NCBI RefSeq assembly: GCF_028551255.1
Contig: NZ_CP117030.1
Span: forward strand, 1,302,001-1,366,000
Source: Vibrio tubiashii
GTDB lineage: Bacteria; Pseudomonadota; Gammaproteobacteria; Enterobacterales; Vibrionaceae
DNA length: 64,000 bases
Direction of reading: 5' to 3'
Shown here: positions 34,963 through 44,145 of the stretch, piece after piece
Position numbering within the stretch: position 1 is the first letter of the stretch
Layout: the number at the start of each line of letters is the position of its first letter
Position numbers and translations under genes: made by a program
Notes under the pieces: model-generated
Databases searched by the model: none
Seen by the model: the letters and a program-made list of their open reading frames with translations, nothing else
Told to the model about the DNA's origin: nothing

Positions 34963-35062
34963 TGTTGAGTTGACGCTGAGCACAATTTTACTCGTTATCT
35001 CATAGATATAGAGTGCTATATGCTAGGATTGCGCTCGTTTTTAAACTCTCGGGATAGATGTT

Positions 35063-35491
35063 ATGCCCAGCTATGCAAAGTTTCTTCTTATTGCCGTTGC
35101 GTTAGGTGCCGGTTTCTTTGCCAGTGATATTGTTAAGTGGTATCAATCGACAAATCAACAGGTATCTCTAGACGACTACTGCCTGCTTACGACTAGCCAG
35201 TGTCAGCAAGACTCTATCTCTGTTCAAGCGAATAAAGACATCACTCACCCACTCGTCCCCACCCAAGTGACGGTCAACTGGGAAAGCGCCAACAGCGATA
35301 GTCTGATGATGACTTTAGAAGGGTATGAGATGGATATGGGCACTGTTGTGTTTAAGATCGACAAATCTGACTCGGGAACTTTTACTGGTGAAGTTGTGTT
35401 ACCTGTGTGCACAGAAGACGCGATGACTTGGTATGGCACCATCACTGACGGCAAACAATCAATCAATACATCAATAAGGATGGAACGATGA
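35063..35491 (+). CDS. Membrane-anchored hypothetical protein of a copper-delivery operon
   Basis: Protein of 142 residues with one N-terminal transmembrane helix (FLLIAVALGAGFFASDIVKW) and a periplasmic domain predicted to be beta-rich. It has three cysteines (C-L-L-T-T-S-Q-C near 43-50 and C near 120) and a Met-rich patch (M-M-T-L-E-G-Y-E-M-D-M-G near 85-96) that could bind Cu(I). Its stop overlaps the start of the Sco gene by four bases, so the two are co-translated, and a PCuAC gene follows. I infer a part in copper insertion into cytochrome oxidase or in copper tolerance; I do not recognise the family. Confidence 0.75.
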   Translation: MPSYAKFLLIAVALGAGFFASDIVKWYQSTNQQVSLDDYCLLTTSQCQQDSISVQANKDITHPLVPTQVTVNWESANSDSLMMTLEGYEMDMGTVVFKIDKSDSGTFTGEVVLPVCTEDAMTWYGTITDGKQSINTSIRMER

Positions 35492-36081
35492 GTAAGAACT
35501 GGTCATTAATCCTAGTCGCCGCCTTTGTTCTTGGCTTTGGACTGAAAAGCTATCTCGATCATCAAAATAGTGATGCACCTCTCGCTCAAGATACATCTAG
35601 CATTACGCTGTTTGGTGAAGACAACAAAGCGGTGTCACTTTTCGATCCTCAAGATACACGAATTAGAGTCGTTTACTTTGGCTTTACTCGTTGTCCAGAT
35701 GTATGCCCAACGTCTTTGGCCATGCTGGCAGGCGCGCTGAACCAAATTGATCAAGAAACGAAAGAACACTTCCGCCCAGTGTTTATCTCGCTGGATCCGG
35801 AGCGTGATGCGGCTGCTGACTCATACAAATACGCTCAATACTTTCACCCAATGATTGAGGGGCTTTCAGCGCCTTTAGAGGTCACTACCCCACTTGCTCA
35901 TCAGTATGGTGTGATTTTCCGTAAAACCGAATTAGAAAACTCTGAATTGAAATATACGCTGGATCACAGCTCCTATTTCTATTTCCTCAAACCAGATGGC
36001 ACATTAATCACAAAAGTGCCACACACGCTCACGCCAGCACCGCTGGTTGAAGCCTTTAAAACGATTACATCAAAAGGATAG
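35488..36081 (+). CDS. Sco1/SenC family copper chaperone
   Basis: Membrane-anchored thioredoxin-like protein of 197 residues that helps load the CuA site of cytochrome c oxidase. An N-terminal helix (WSLILVAAFVLGFGLKSYL) is followed by the copper motif FTRCPDVCPTSLAM (CxxxC) near 70 and the third ligand His in TLDHSSYFYFL near 155, all canonical. It lies between the Met/Cys membrane protein and the PCuAC gene. The oxidase genes lie 20 kb away on the same window. Confidence 0.94.
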   Translation: MSKNWSLILVAAFVLGFGLKSYLDHQNSDAPLAQDTSSITLFGEDNKAVSLFDPQDTRIRVVYFGFTRCPDVCPTSLAMLAGALNQIDQETKEHFRPVFISLDPERDAAADSYKYAQYFHPMIEGLSAPLEVTTPLAHQYGVIFRKTELENSELKYTLDHSSYFYFLKPDGTLITKVPHTLTPAPLVEAFKTITSKG

Positions 36082-36086
36082 TCAGG

Positions 36087-36536
36087 ATGAAACTTCAAGC
36101 CCTTCTCTTAGCCTCTTTGGCATTAAGCCCTTTTGCTTATGCAGATTCAGATATCATGGCTCATCACACCTACGCACGTGCTACGCCACCCAATGCAGCA
36201 ACCAGTGCCGTGTTTGGTGAGTTTATGAATCATAGTGATAAAGACCGTTATATCGTCTCCGCTACCACAGATGCGGCAGGTAAAGTTGAATTGCACGATG
36301 TGATCAAAGAGGGCGATGTGATGAAAATGCGCCAAGTTGAGCAAATTACCATCCCAGCAAATGGGACTGCGGTTCTAAAACCTGGCAGCCTACATATTAT
36401 GCTATTCAACCTAACGAAACCTTTTGCTGAAGGCGATAGCATTGATGTTCAGCTCACCTTTGCCAATGGCGACCAACAAACCATCAAAGCTCCGATTAAG
36501 AAAGTGATGAGTGGTATGAAACATCACCACCACTAA
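36087..36536 (+). CDS. PCuAC-family periplasmic copper chaperone
   Basis: Periplasmic Cu(I) chaperone of 149 residues that supplies copper to Sco/CuA. A signal peptide ends near ALSPFAYA (about residue 19). The family motif H-x10-M-x21-H-x-M is seen as E-L-H-D-V-I-K-E-G-D-V-M-K-M and P-G-S-L-H-I-M-L-F. The chain ends in four histidines, an extra metal-binding tail. It starts five bases after the Sco stop codon and ends at a terminator, closing the operon. Confidence 0.94.
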   Translation: MKLQALLLASLALSPFAYADSDIMAHHTYARATPPNAATSAVFGEFMNHSDKDRYIVSATTDAAGKVELHDVIKEGDVMKMRQVEQITIPANGTAVLKPGSLHIMLFNLTKPFAEGDSIDVQLTFANGDQQTIKAPIKKVMSGMKHHHH

Positions 36537-36552
36537 GCAATGATTTTAATAT

Positions 36553-36581
36553 AAGAGGTGGGCAAATGTTCACCTCTTTTG
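36553..36581 (+). terminator. Terminator of the copper operon
   Basis: AAGAGGTG and CACCTCTT form an 8-bp stem with a 10-nt loop followed by TTGC; 17 bases after the PCuAC stop codon. Confidence 0.75.
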
Positions 36582-36626
36582 CTATGATAGCTGGCGTAAA
36601 CACAAGTAAGTCCATAGGAGGATACG

Positions 36627-36674
36627 ATGATTGTACTTAAAACCCACCCGGCAAAATTGGTGAAGTCACTTTAA
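36627..36674 (+). CDS. Possible 15-codon leader ORF upstream of rsgA
   Basis: A short ORF, M-I-V-L-K-T-H-P-A-K-L-V-K-S-L, has a perfect AGGAGG-type ribosome site (TAGGAGGATACG) ahead of it and lies about 100 bases upstream of rsgA. Between them are an imperfect repeat CCGGCAAA/TTTGCCCGG and a perfect 14-bp palindrome GGGTCTTAAGACCC at about 36718. A -10-like TATGAT occurs at 36583. It may be a translated leader controlling rsgA; no family is recognised. Confidence 0.4.
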   Translation: MIVLKTHPAKLVKSL

Positions 36675-36776
36675 TAACCCACTTCTACCCTTCCTTTGCC
36701 CGGTGTTATCTAAACCGGGGTCTTAAGACCCTAGCAAATTTATATAGATACAGATATCTGTATGCTTGGGGCAACT

Positions 36777-37841
36777 ATGAATACCAAAGCAAATACACCA
36801 ATGTCTTTAGCGACACTTGGTTGGAACAACCTATTTCAACAACAACTTACACTAGAAGATTTAGAGCAAGAGTTCACAGCCGCTCGTATCACTGAGCACC
36901 ACCGCAGTGGCTATAAGCTATTGAGCGAATCTGGTGAGTTACCATTAGAGATCCATAAATCACTACCCTCTATGACAGTGGGTGACTGGATTTTGATTGA
37001 CGGCAATCAGCACTTTGTGAAGCTTTTGGACAGACAATCCTTGTTCCATCGCAAAGCAGCAGGTAGCAAAGTCAACGAGCAGCTCATTGCAGCTAACGTC
37101 ACAACCTTGTTTATTGTTTGCTCACTGAATGAAGATTTTAATCTCAGTCGAATTGAGCGTTACCTCGCGATTGCCCATGAAGCTGATGTTGAACCTGTTA
37201 TTGTTCTCACTAAAGCTGACTTAGCCAGCGATGCTGAAGACAAGAAAAGGCAAGTACAACAGCTAGACCCATTGTTGATGATCGAAACTGTCAATGCGCT
37301 TGATAAAGCACACAGTGAAAAGCTATTGCCTTGGTGTCAAAGCGGGAAAACCGTCGCCTTCATGGGCTCATCAGGTGTGGGCAAATCGACATTGGTGAAC
37401 ACCTTGCTGCAGGACCAAGTCCAGCTCACAGGTGGTATCAGAGAAGACGACAGTAAAGGTCGCCACACAACAACAAGTCGCTCTATGCACTTTATGCCGA
37501 CAGGGGCCGTTTTAATCGACACCCCAGGAATGCGTGAATTGCAATTGATTGACTGTGCAGATGGTGTGGCTGAAACCTTCTCTGACGTGGAGTCACTGGC
37601 TGCACAATGCCGATTTTCGGATTGCCAACATCAGGACGAACCTAACTGTCGTGTGAGAGAGGCCATCGAGTCAGGTGAATTGGAAGAGAGGCGATTAACG
37701 AACTATATGAAACTACTGCGAGAGCAGCGTCGAAACAGTGCAACCATTGCTGAAAAACGTGCCTCGTTTAAAAAGCAGACCAAGTTTTATAAAAAAGTTC
37801 AAAATGCGAGCCGCAATCAGAAGCACAGTAACGGCTATTAG
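36777..37841 (+). CDS. rsgA: Ribosome small-subunit-dependent GTPase RsgA (second-copy type)
   Basis: Circularly permuted GTPase that acts in late 30S maturation. The 354 residues show an N-terminal OB-like domain, then the permuted order: G4 TKAD near 143, P-loop GSSGVGKST near 197, TTTSRSMHF and DTPGMRE, then a zinc site [15 protein letters not shown] start at the ATG at 36777; an ATG five codons earlier lacks a ribosome site. Vibrio species usually carry a second rsgA near the psd gene on chromosome 1, so this is probably the paralogue. Confidence 0.88.
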   Translation: MNTKANTPMSLATLGWNNLFQQQLTLEDLEQEFTAARITEHHRSGYKLLSESGELPLEIHKSLPSMTVGDWILIDGNQHFVKLLDRQSLFHRKAAGSKVNEQLIAANVTTLFIVCSLNEDFNLSRIERYLAIAHEADVEPVIVLTKADLASDAEDKKRQVQQLDPLLMIETVNALDKAHSEKLLPWCQSGKTVAFMGSSGVGKSTLVNTLLQDQVQLTGGIREDDSKGRHTTTSRSMHFMPTGAVLIDTPGMRELQLIDCADGVAETFSDVESLAAQCRFSDCQHQDEPNCRVREAIESGELEERRLTNYMKLLREQRRNSATIAEKRASFKKQTKFYKKVQNASRNQKHSNGY

Positions 37842-37861
37842 AGTCATTCTCACAACATGGT

Positions 37862-37885
37862 AAAAGGGGCGCCTGCCCCTTTTTT
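37862..37885 (+). terminator. Terminator of rsgA
   Basis: AAAGGGGC-gcct-GCCCCTTT followed by TTT, 20 bases after the rsgA stop codon. Confidence 0.85.
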
Positions 37886-38064
37886 GTTACTCGCAAAACA
37901 CAAGATTAAAACATAAAATTCACAAAAACCGATTGTAGTTAATTTTTAATGCTAATTTTCAATTAATTCTAGACACAATGTTTCAAGTCGCTAGTATGTC
38001 TGTCTCAGTTTGCAATAACTGAAATTACTATAAATTTATAAAACTATTCATTGCAGGGATAACT

Positions 38065-39285
38065 ATGCAACACAACTCTCTTATTGCACGCTTTGCACGT
38101 GGCAATCTGGTTTTGCAGATCCTAGCCGGCATCATTCTTGGTGTGGGTTTAGCGACCGTCTCTCCAGAGCACGCAAAAAGCGTCGGTTTACTTGGAAGTC
38201 TTTTTGTCGGAGCACTAAAAGCAGTAGCGCCTATTCTTGTTTTCATTTTGGTAGCAGCATCGATTGCTAACCAAAAGAAAAACCAGCATACCTACATGCG
38301 CCCAATTGTGGTTCTTTACCTTTTCGGTACCTTTACTGCCGCTTTAACCGCAGTGGTACTTAGCTTCTTATTCCCAACCACGTTGACGCTTGTTTCTGGT
38401 GCTGAAGGGGCAACGCCTCCGCAAGGTATTGCTGAAGTACTTAACACGCTACTGTTTAAACTTGTCGACAACCCAGTCAATGCATTAATGAGTGCGAATT
38501 ACATTGGCATTCTAGCTTGGGCTATCGGTCTAGGTTTAGCGCTGCACCACGCCTCTGGTACAACAAAGGCAGTGTTTGAAGACTTAAGCCACGGCGTTTC
38601 TCAGATCGTACGCTTTATCATCCGTCTAGCACCATTTGGTATCTTTGGCCTTGTTGCTTCAACACTGGCAACGACAGGCTTCGAAGCACTAGCTGGTTAC
38701 GCTCAATTGCTCGTAGTTCTTTTAAGCTCAATGGCGATCATCGCATTGGTTGTTAACCCAATCATTGTATTCGTTAAAACAGGTGAGAACCCTTATCCAC
38801 TTGTTCTGCAGTGTATTCGTGAAAGTGGCGTAACAGCATTCTTTACACGTTCAAGTGCTGCAAACATCCCTGTAAATATGGCGCTGTGTGAGAAGCTAAA
38901 ACTGGACGAAGATACTTACTCAGTATCCATTCCGTTAGGTGCAACCATTAACATGGCAGGTGCTGCAATTACCATCACGACGCTAACACTTGCTGCTGTT
39001 CATACCATGGGTATTGAGGTTGATCTACTCACCGCATTACTGCTCAGTATTGTTGCCGCGGTATCGGCATGTGGTGCATCAGGTGTTGCGGGCGGCTCTC
39101 TACTCTTGATCCCACTTGCTTGTGGACTATTTGGTATTCCAAATGAAATCGCGATGCAGGTAGTTGCTGTTGGCTTCATCATTGGTGTTGTGCAAGATTC
39201 TGCAGAAACCGCACTTAACAGTTCAACTGACGTAGTGTTTACTGCCGCAGTATGTAAAGCGAAGCAAAAGCAAACTAAGCAGTAA
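38065..39285 (+). CDS. sstT: Serine/threonine:Na+ symporter SstT
   Basis: Imports serine and threonine with Na+ across the inner membrane (DAACS family). The 406 residues have about eight membrane helices plus re-entrant loops; the family's transport motifs are seen in [20 protein letters not shown] and in [17 protein letters not shown], with the C-terminal [22 protein letters not shown]. Length equals known SstT. AGGGA precedes the ATG; it is monocistronic. Confidence 0.95.
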   Translation: MQHNSLIARFARGNLVLQILAGIILGVGLATVSPEHAKSVGLLGSLFVGALKAVAPILVFILVAASIANQKKNQHTYMRPIVVLYLFGTFTAALTAVVLSFLFPTTLTLVSGAEGATPPQGIAEVLNTLLFKLVDNPVNALMSANYIGILAWAIGLGLALHHASGTTKAVFEDLSHGVSQIVRFIIRLAPFGIFGLVASTLATTGFEALAGYAQLLVVLLSSMAIIALVVNPIIVFVKTGENPYPLVLQCIRESGVTAFFTRSSAANIPVNMALCEKLKLDEDTYSVSIPLGATINMAGAAITITTLTLAAVHTMGIEVDLLTALLLSIVAAVSACGASGVAGGSLLLIPLACGLFGIPNEIAMQVVAVGFIIGVVQDSAETALNSSTDVVFTAAVCKAKQKQTKQ

Positions 39286-39304
39286 TTGTTAGATTACATC
39301 CACT

Positions 39305-39338
39305 AAAATGGCCTCGTGAGTAACGAGGCCATTTTTTA
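39305..39338. terminator. Bidirectional terminator after sstT
   Basis: AAAATGGCCTCGT and ACGAGGCCATTTT form a 13-bp stem with T runs on both strands; overlaps the stop codon of the convergent Sel1 gene. Confidence 0.9.
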
Positions 39339-40478
39339 TTGCTTATCCATTGGCGACTGAGAATAGTCTACTGTGCCAGGTGACTCACTGACTTTAATTT
39401 CTTCATCAGGAGGTGGGCTTGCTTCCACTTGCGATGTGTTATCTGCTGTACCCACTCCCAAAGCATCAATATGTTCATCTGTTGGTATAGAGCGCTTGTA
39501 CAGCTTATTCAGAGCTTTAATAATCGAATGTTTACTGACTTTATTGTCGCGGATCCTTTTAACCATAGGTTTCGCTAAGCTTTGCAAGCCAACAACCGTG
39601 TCTACCCCGATATTCAAAGCGACCTGATCTCTTAAGTTTCTCGCTGGTTCATGGCCCAACTGGCCGGCTAAGAATAGCCAAATATACGCCAAAGCATTGC
39701 CATTGGGTTTTTGATCCATCCATGCTTCACCCGCTTTATACATAGCGTCAAGATGGCCTTTTTCAGCGGCTCGCTCAAGCCAGTAGATACCGCGTTCAAA
39801 ATTACTCGCTACACCACGTCCTTGGATATAGTTAAGCCCTAACTTCATGCGCCCTTCATTACTGCGTAGCTCTGCTGCTTTGCGGTAATAGTCTGTTGAT
39901 TTACTAGGACTTTTGTCTGGGTTATTCGCCGCGATATACCAATCGCCGAGGAAAACTAAAGCATTGATATGATCTTGTGCCGCGGCAGACTCCATGACAG
40001 ATAACCCTTTCGGCAAATTCACTTCGGTTCCTCGACCTGTAAACAGTGCCTGGGCCATTTCAAACTGATGAGGTAAGCTGCCCTCTGAAGCTGAGATGCA
40101 CACCTGCCAAAACTTGGCTTGCTCCTTAAGCACAAGATCTTGCTTCATCTTGTTGCTGATCCGAACAACGCCGTACATGCCAGTGACATTGTCGAGTTTT
40201 GCCGCCTTTGTGTACCAATAAACCGCTTCTTGAGGCCTTGTACGCTCTGACTCTTTAGCCAGATAGAGAATCGTTGGTACATGACCACCTTCAGCCTTCA
40301 TAATTCTTTCATCATGCTCTTGCTTACGGTTCTTTTCCATCGCTTTACGATAAGCAATCTCGCGTTCTTTACGCTCCTGTTCAAGACGCTTTTTACGCAA
40401 AGATAGGGCTAGCATCCACAAAAACATGCAGAGAAGCAGCAAACCTGTCGCCCCAATGGCGATCCCCATAATATTCAT
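39336..40478 (-). CDS. Membrane-anchored Sel1-repeat protein
   Basis: Protein of 380 residues with an N-terminal transmembrane helix (IGATGLLLLCMFLWMLALSL), a charged coiled segment, and a series of Sel1-like repeats (EAVYWYTKAAKL, FEMAQALFTGRGTEVNLPKG, GRMKLGLNYIQGRGVASNFERGIYWLERAAEKGHLDAMYKAG). Such repeats are protein-binding scaffolds. The C-terminal 40 residues are acidic and Pro/Ser-rich. The frame is open to 40538, but the ATG at 40478 opens the helix. Role unknown. Confidence 0.8.
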   Translation of the reverse strand: MNIMGIAIGATGLLLLCMFLWMLALSLRKKRLEQERKEREIAYRKAMEKNRKQEHDERIMKAEGGHVPTILYLAKESERTRPQEAVYWYTKAAKLDNVTGMYGVVRISNKMKQDLVLKEQAKFWQVCISASEGSLPHQFEMAQALFTGRGTEVNLPKGLSVMESAAAQDHINALVFLGDWYIAANNPDKSPSKSTDYYRKAAELRSNEGRMKLGLNYIQGRGVASNFERGIYWLERAAEKGHLDAMYKAGEAWMDQKPNGNALAYIWLFLAGQLGHEPARNLRDQVALNIGVDTVVGLQSLAKPMVKRIRDNKVSKHSIIKALNKLYKRSIPTDEHIDALGVGTADNTSQVEASPPPDEEIKVSESPGTVDYSQSPMDKQ

Positions 40479-40538
40479 TTGTTGTTCTTTTACTTCCTTT
40501 AGGCGCTCTACTAATAATAGTATCGGCACAAAAACCAA

Positions 40539-40860
40539 ATGGTTGAGCGCATCATCTTAACTCAGAACACTAATCACCGTTACGTAATCAACATAAGGGT
40601 GGTATCTGCTTCACAACGTCACTGCTAATCCCTGTGGAGATATCTCAAACATCTTATTTTAGTGATTAAAATTTAAGTTTATTTGTCAGCAACACTACTA
40701 CTATTTTAGACAACGCAATCGAATACACCGTACTCAAGCAAGAGACTTTCTCAAGAAATAGAGAAAAATTGACCGAAAACAATAGCAGTTGAAGTTAACT
40801 TATTTTATAATGCGAATTAATGTTTCAGAGCATCATAATTTCCAATACTAGGGGCAAAAA
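40539..40860. other. Intergenic region between the Sel1 gene and nagB
   Basis: About 320 bases with no ORF. Near 40800 the stretch TTATTTTATAATGCGAATTA resembles the A/T-flanked, CG-centred NagC operator, 45-60 bases upstream of nagB, which would fit control by N-acetylglucosamine. The match is only by eye. Confidence 0.35.
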
Positions 40861-41661
40861 ATGAGACTTATCCCGTTAAATCAAGCAGCACAAGTAGGTA
40901 AGTGGGCAGCGGCGCACATTGTTAAACGCATCAACGATTTCAAACCTACTGCAGAGCGTCCTTTTGTTCTAGGTCTACCAACAGGTGGTACACCTCTAGC
41001 GACTTACAAAGCGCTTATCGAACTGCATAAAGCTGGCGAAGTTAGCTTTAAGCACGTAGTCACATTTAACATGGATGAGTACATTGGCATCCCTGCGGAT
41101 CACCCTGAATCGTACCGTTCATTCATGTACAACAACTTCTTCAACCACATTGATATTCAAGAAGAGAACATCAACCTTCTTGACGGCAATGCACAAAACA
41201 ACGAAGAAGAATGTCAGCGTTACGAAGACAAAATTAAGTCTTACGGCAAGATCAACCTATTTATGGGCGGCGTAGGTAACGACGGTCACATCGCGTTTAA
41301 CGAGCCTGCGTCATCTCTATCTTCACGTACTCGTATTAAAACGCTAACGGAAGATACTCGTATCGCAAACTCTCGTTTCTTCGATGGCGATATCAACCAA
41401 GTACCAAAATACGCGCTAACCATCGGTGTAGGTACACTTCTTGATGCTGAAGAGATCATGATCCTAGTAACAGGTCACAACAAAGCACTAGCACTTGAAG
41501 CAGCAGTTGAAGGTAGCGTAAACCACCTATGGACGGTATCTGCACTACAGCTACACCCTAAATCAGTGATCGTATGTGACGAGCCTGCAACTCAAGAATT
41601 GAAAGTGAAGACGGTAAAATACTTTACTGAACTTGAAGCTGAGAACATCAAAGGTTTCTAA
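40861..41661 (+). CDS. nagB: Glucosamine-6-phosphate deaminase NagB
   Basis: Converts glucosamine-6-phosphate into fructose-6-phosphate and ammonia, the last step of amino-sugar use and the point where chitin breakdown products enter glycolysis. The 266 residues match E. coli NagB in length; motifs are [23 protein letters not shown] with catalytic Asp, and [28 protein letters not shown] lies before the ATG. It is alone here, with no nagA next to it, and has its own terminator. Confidence 0.97.
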   Translation: MRLIPLNQAAQVGKWAAAHIVKRINDFKPTAERPFVLGLPTGGTPLATYKALIELHKAGEVSFKHVVTFNMDEYIGIPADHPESYRSFMYNNFFNHIDIQEENINLLDGNAQNNEEECQRYEDKIKSYGKINLFMGGVGNDGHIAFNEPASSLSSRTRIKTLTEDTRIANSRFFDGDINQVPKYALTIGVGTLLDAEEIMILVTGHNKALALEAAVEGSVNHLWTVSALQLHPKSVIVCDEPATQELKVKTVKYFTELEAENIKGF

Positions 41662-41679
41662 TTCCTTTGCCCAAATTGA

Positions 41680-41708
41680 AAAATCCGAGCTAGGCTCGGA
41701 TTTTTTTT
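41680..41708 (+). terminator. Terminator of nagB
   Basis: AATCCGAGC-tag-GCTCGGATT followed by seven or more T, 20 bases after the nagB stop codon. Confidence 0.92.
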
Positions 41709-41717
41709 GCTTAATGT

Positions 41718-41891
41718 TTAGCTTTCAGGTATTTCTCCACGCCGTTTTTGCTCTGCACTTGCAACCCAATGTTCATTCGGGTCAAACGCTTCATCACAAA
41801 GGTCTATGGAGTACCCCATCTCTAGCACTTCTCTGATGGTGAGATTGTCCGCGACTTGAGTCACTTCACCACGTTGATTACGTAATTCCAT
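41718..41891 (-). CDS. Small conserved-looking protein of 57 residues
   Basis: A short gene (MELRNQRGEVTQVADNLTIR at the start, ending RRGEIPES) with AGAGG nine bases upstream of the ATG. The protein is acidic and soluble; residues DEAFDPNEHWVAS suggest a compact domain. It is convergent with nagB and downstream of the PilZ gene on the minus strand. I do not recognise the family; codon composition and the ribosome site support it. Confidence 0.6.
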   Translation of the reverse strand: MELRNQRGEVTQVADNLTIREVLEMGYSIDLCDEAFDPNEHWVASAEQKRRGEIPES

Positions 41892-41973
41892 ATTCGCATT
41901 CCTCTCAATACTCGCATGTTTGCCTATTAAGTATACTCAAGAATTACCAATTCATGTGACGAACAAAAAGCGA

Positions 41974-42786
41974 CTACAGAGTAAACTTTTGCTGCATTGA
42001 GCAGAAGTTTAAGCTTTCGATCAGATCGCTGACATACTCTAAGCTTTCATCTTCAAACTTAACGCCATACTTTGTGTAGTGAGCGGTTTTGGTAATGTTT
42101 TTAACAACAGCCTTTAACACTTCCTCAATCGCTGGAGTGTTTTCTTCACTATTGTGAATTTTCAGCTCGACCATGCTGCCGACTCGATAATTCGTCTTGC
42201 CTCTATCAACAACAATTAAGCACCCCTGCTGGGAAACGTCTCTAATTTGGCATAAGTACTTACTGTCTTGCGGTGCGAGAATACCTTCAAGGCTAATCTC
42301 TAATCGCGCACTTTCACGCAGACCAAGCACCACTTGAGTCGCTTTAGGTAACGTCACCAGCAGCAATTCATTTTCGCCACCGCTGAGCACGTATTCAATC
42401 TTGCTTTTGAAATAAACTCGGGCACCCTCGCCTTTTGAGGAGATGACACATGCCTTCATCACATAGCCACGTTGCATAAACTGCGATTTCTCCTTGGGAG
42501 AAACCGACGGCATTTCTAGCAAAAGAATACTGTTGGAATGTAAACCAATATACTTAGTGCGACACTTGAGTATTTTTCCCGTTGGGGTAGTGACAATACA
42601 CGCAACCTCACAAAGAGGCATTACATTACTAAAAGCGTCTTCTCCATAATGAATAGAGCCAGAGGGCTCCGACGCCTTCTCTACGCGTTCTTCGCTTTGC
42701 TCTTGAATCGCGTCAGTCTGGTTTTGAGAGGATTCGGACAGTTGTAATTCTTCACTGTTTTCGTTTTTCTTTTCAGCAACGTCCAC
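41974..42786 (-). CDS. PilZ-domain c-di-GMP-binding protein
   Basis: Cytoplasmic c-di-GMP effector of 270 residues. After a 50-residue acidic, Gln/Glu/Ser-rich tail comes a YcgR-N-like barrel (about 55-145) and a PilZ domain (about 150-260) with both ligand motifs intact: RESAR (R-x3-R, near 155) and DVSQQG (D-x-S-x2-G, near 180). The GTG start at 42786 has AGGAG nine bases upstream. Related proteins in V. cholerae (PlzD type) affect motility and biofilm. It is monocistronic or followed only by the 57-residue gene. Confidence 0.88.
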   Translation of the reverse strand: MDVAEKKNENSEELQLSESSQNQTDAIQEQSEERVEKASEPSGSIHYGEDAFSNVMPLCEVACIVTTPTGKILKCRTKYIGLHSNSILLLEMPSVSPKEKSQFMQRGYVMKACVISSKGEGARVYFKSKIEYVLSGGENELLLVTLPKATQVVLGLRESARLEISLEGILAPQDSKYLCQIRDVSQQGCLIVVDRGKTNYRVGSMVELKIHNSEENTPAIEEVLKAVVKNITKTAHYTKYGVKFEDESLEYVSDLIESLNFCSMQQKFTL

Positions 42787-43284
42787 AATCAGTGACTCCT
42801 ATGCAATCTATCACTTATATATTTATAGTCGTTCAAGCGCAAATTGGACAGCCCGTTGAGTTGGCCTTATATGCAACATGAATGCAAGCCTAATCATCCT
42901 ACTACAAAAATCAAATCTGAAACATTATCTTTAACCAAAAACTTAAGAATCAAATATGAAATCAAAGAAGTGGTAAACAAGGCAGTTTTTGTTGACTAAA
43001 GTCTAATATCGCATGCTAAATGAGGAGGGACAGACACGTCCTTTAGTCAAGACTTTAAAATTCACCACTCTCAATAAATCACAAACGACACCATAAAACA
43101 CAAGAAGTCACTTAGTGATGAGAAACCTCCAAAATTCAAATCAAAAATAACACTAGCGTTATTTAGATAATTATAAGTTAATCAGAAAAAACTGACTTAT
43201 CCGACGTTATCATCAGTTTACCTTCCAATAAAAAAGCTCTAGCGGAGGCTAGAGCTTTTTGGTGTTTGAACCAACAATGAAGAA
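42787..43284. other. Intergenic region of about 500 bases without a recognised gene
   Basis: AT-rich stretch between the PilZ gene and the SDR gene, both on the minus strand. It holds short inverted repeats (GGAC...GTCC near 43030, TCACT-t-AGTGA near 43110, AATAAC...GTTATT near 43150) and the SDR terminator at its end. A 42-codon ORF near 42870 has no ribosome site. A small RNA is possible but not supported. Confidence 0.4.
43230..43260. terminator. Terminator of the SDR gene
   Basis: AAGCTCTAGC and GCTAGAGCTT form a 10-bp stem with a 4-nt loop; A/T runs flank both sides. 25 bases beyond the SDR stop codon. Confidence 0.88.
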
Positions 43285-44004
43285 CTATGGTTGCTGCTTA
43301 GTCGGCGCTAAAGCAATTTCGCGAACACAGACGTTTTGCGGTTGGTTGTAGGCAAACTCGACAGCGCGCGCCACATCATCGGCTGCCAGTACACCACCCA
43401 TGTCAACTTTCCAGTCGTCGTAACCATCTTTAATCTCTTGAGACGTTGTGTGCGAAAGCAGCTCAGTTTCCACAGCTCCTGGTGCAATAGTCGTCACGCG
43501 GACATTTGACGCGGCAACTTCTTCGCGAACGTTTTCAGAAATCGCGTGAACGGCAAATTTAGTACCACAATATGCAGCGTGATTAGGGAATGTCTTCTTA
43601 CCTGCGATTGAGCTGATGTTGATAATTGTGCCGCTATTACGCGACATCATTGGCGCTAGCACTGCCTGCATACCGTTCAAAAGACCAATGACATTTACAT
43701 CGAACATACGCTTCCATTCGCTAGCATCTTGAGTATCGATTTGACCAAGTAGCATCACGCCTGCATTGTTCACTAAGCCATCAACTGGGCCAAACTTAGC
43801 CTCTGCTTTAGCAATAGCCGCTTCGAAGGTTGCTTTATCGGTTACATCGACTTGCTCGCACATGGTGTTCGGAAGTTCCAATGCCTCTAGGCGCTCTACA
43901 CGACGAGCCAACAGAAGTAGAGGATGACCTTCGTTGCTTAAACGACGAGCAATCGCTTCACCAATACCTGAACTAGCACCTGTGATTACAATAAGTTTTT
44001 TCAT
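43285..44004 (-). CDS. Short-chain dehydrogenase/reductase (SDR)
   Basis: NAD(P)-dependent oxidoreductase of 239 residues. The nucleotide motif TGASSGIGEAIARRL is at the N-terminus, then NNAGVM, and the catalytic Ser-Tyr-Lys set in INISSIAGKKTFPNHAAYCGTK. A basic residue pair after the glycine loop (LARRVERL) suggests NADP. The layout resembles YdfG-type serine/3-hydroxy acid dehydrogenases. It is divergent from a LysR gene, which is probably its regulator. Confidence 0.92.
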   Translation of the reverse strand: MKKLIVITGASSGIGEAIARRLSNEGHPLLLLARRVERLEALELPNTMCEQVDVTDKATFEAAIAKAEAKFGPVDGLVNNAGVMLLGQIDTQDASEWKRMFDVNVIGLLNGMQAVLAPMMSRNSGTIINISSIAGKKTFPNHAAYCGTKFAVHAISENVREEVAASNVRVTTIAPGAVETELLSHTTSQEIKDGYDDWKVDMGGVLAADDVARAVEFAYNQPQNVCVREIALAPTKQQP

Positions 44005-44145
44005 CTTAATATTTCCTCTGATTTGGATTGAGATACAGCCTGTTTCGCTGCGATGGAGGTATATTAAGAAAAATCACTTTGTTGATATATATCACTTGAG
44101 TTGAAACACTATTGTTATACTGCAACAATATAGATTACTCAATTA

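Noticed and set aside
42870..43000. A 42-codon plus-strand ORF in the long gap after the PilZ gene
   Set aside because: No ribosome site and biased toward Lys/Thr as expected of AT-rich noncoding sequence.
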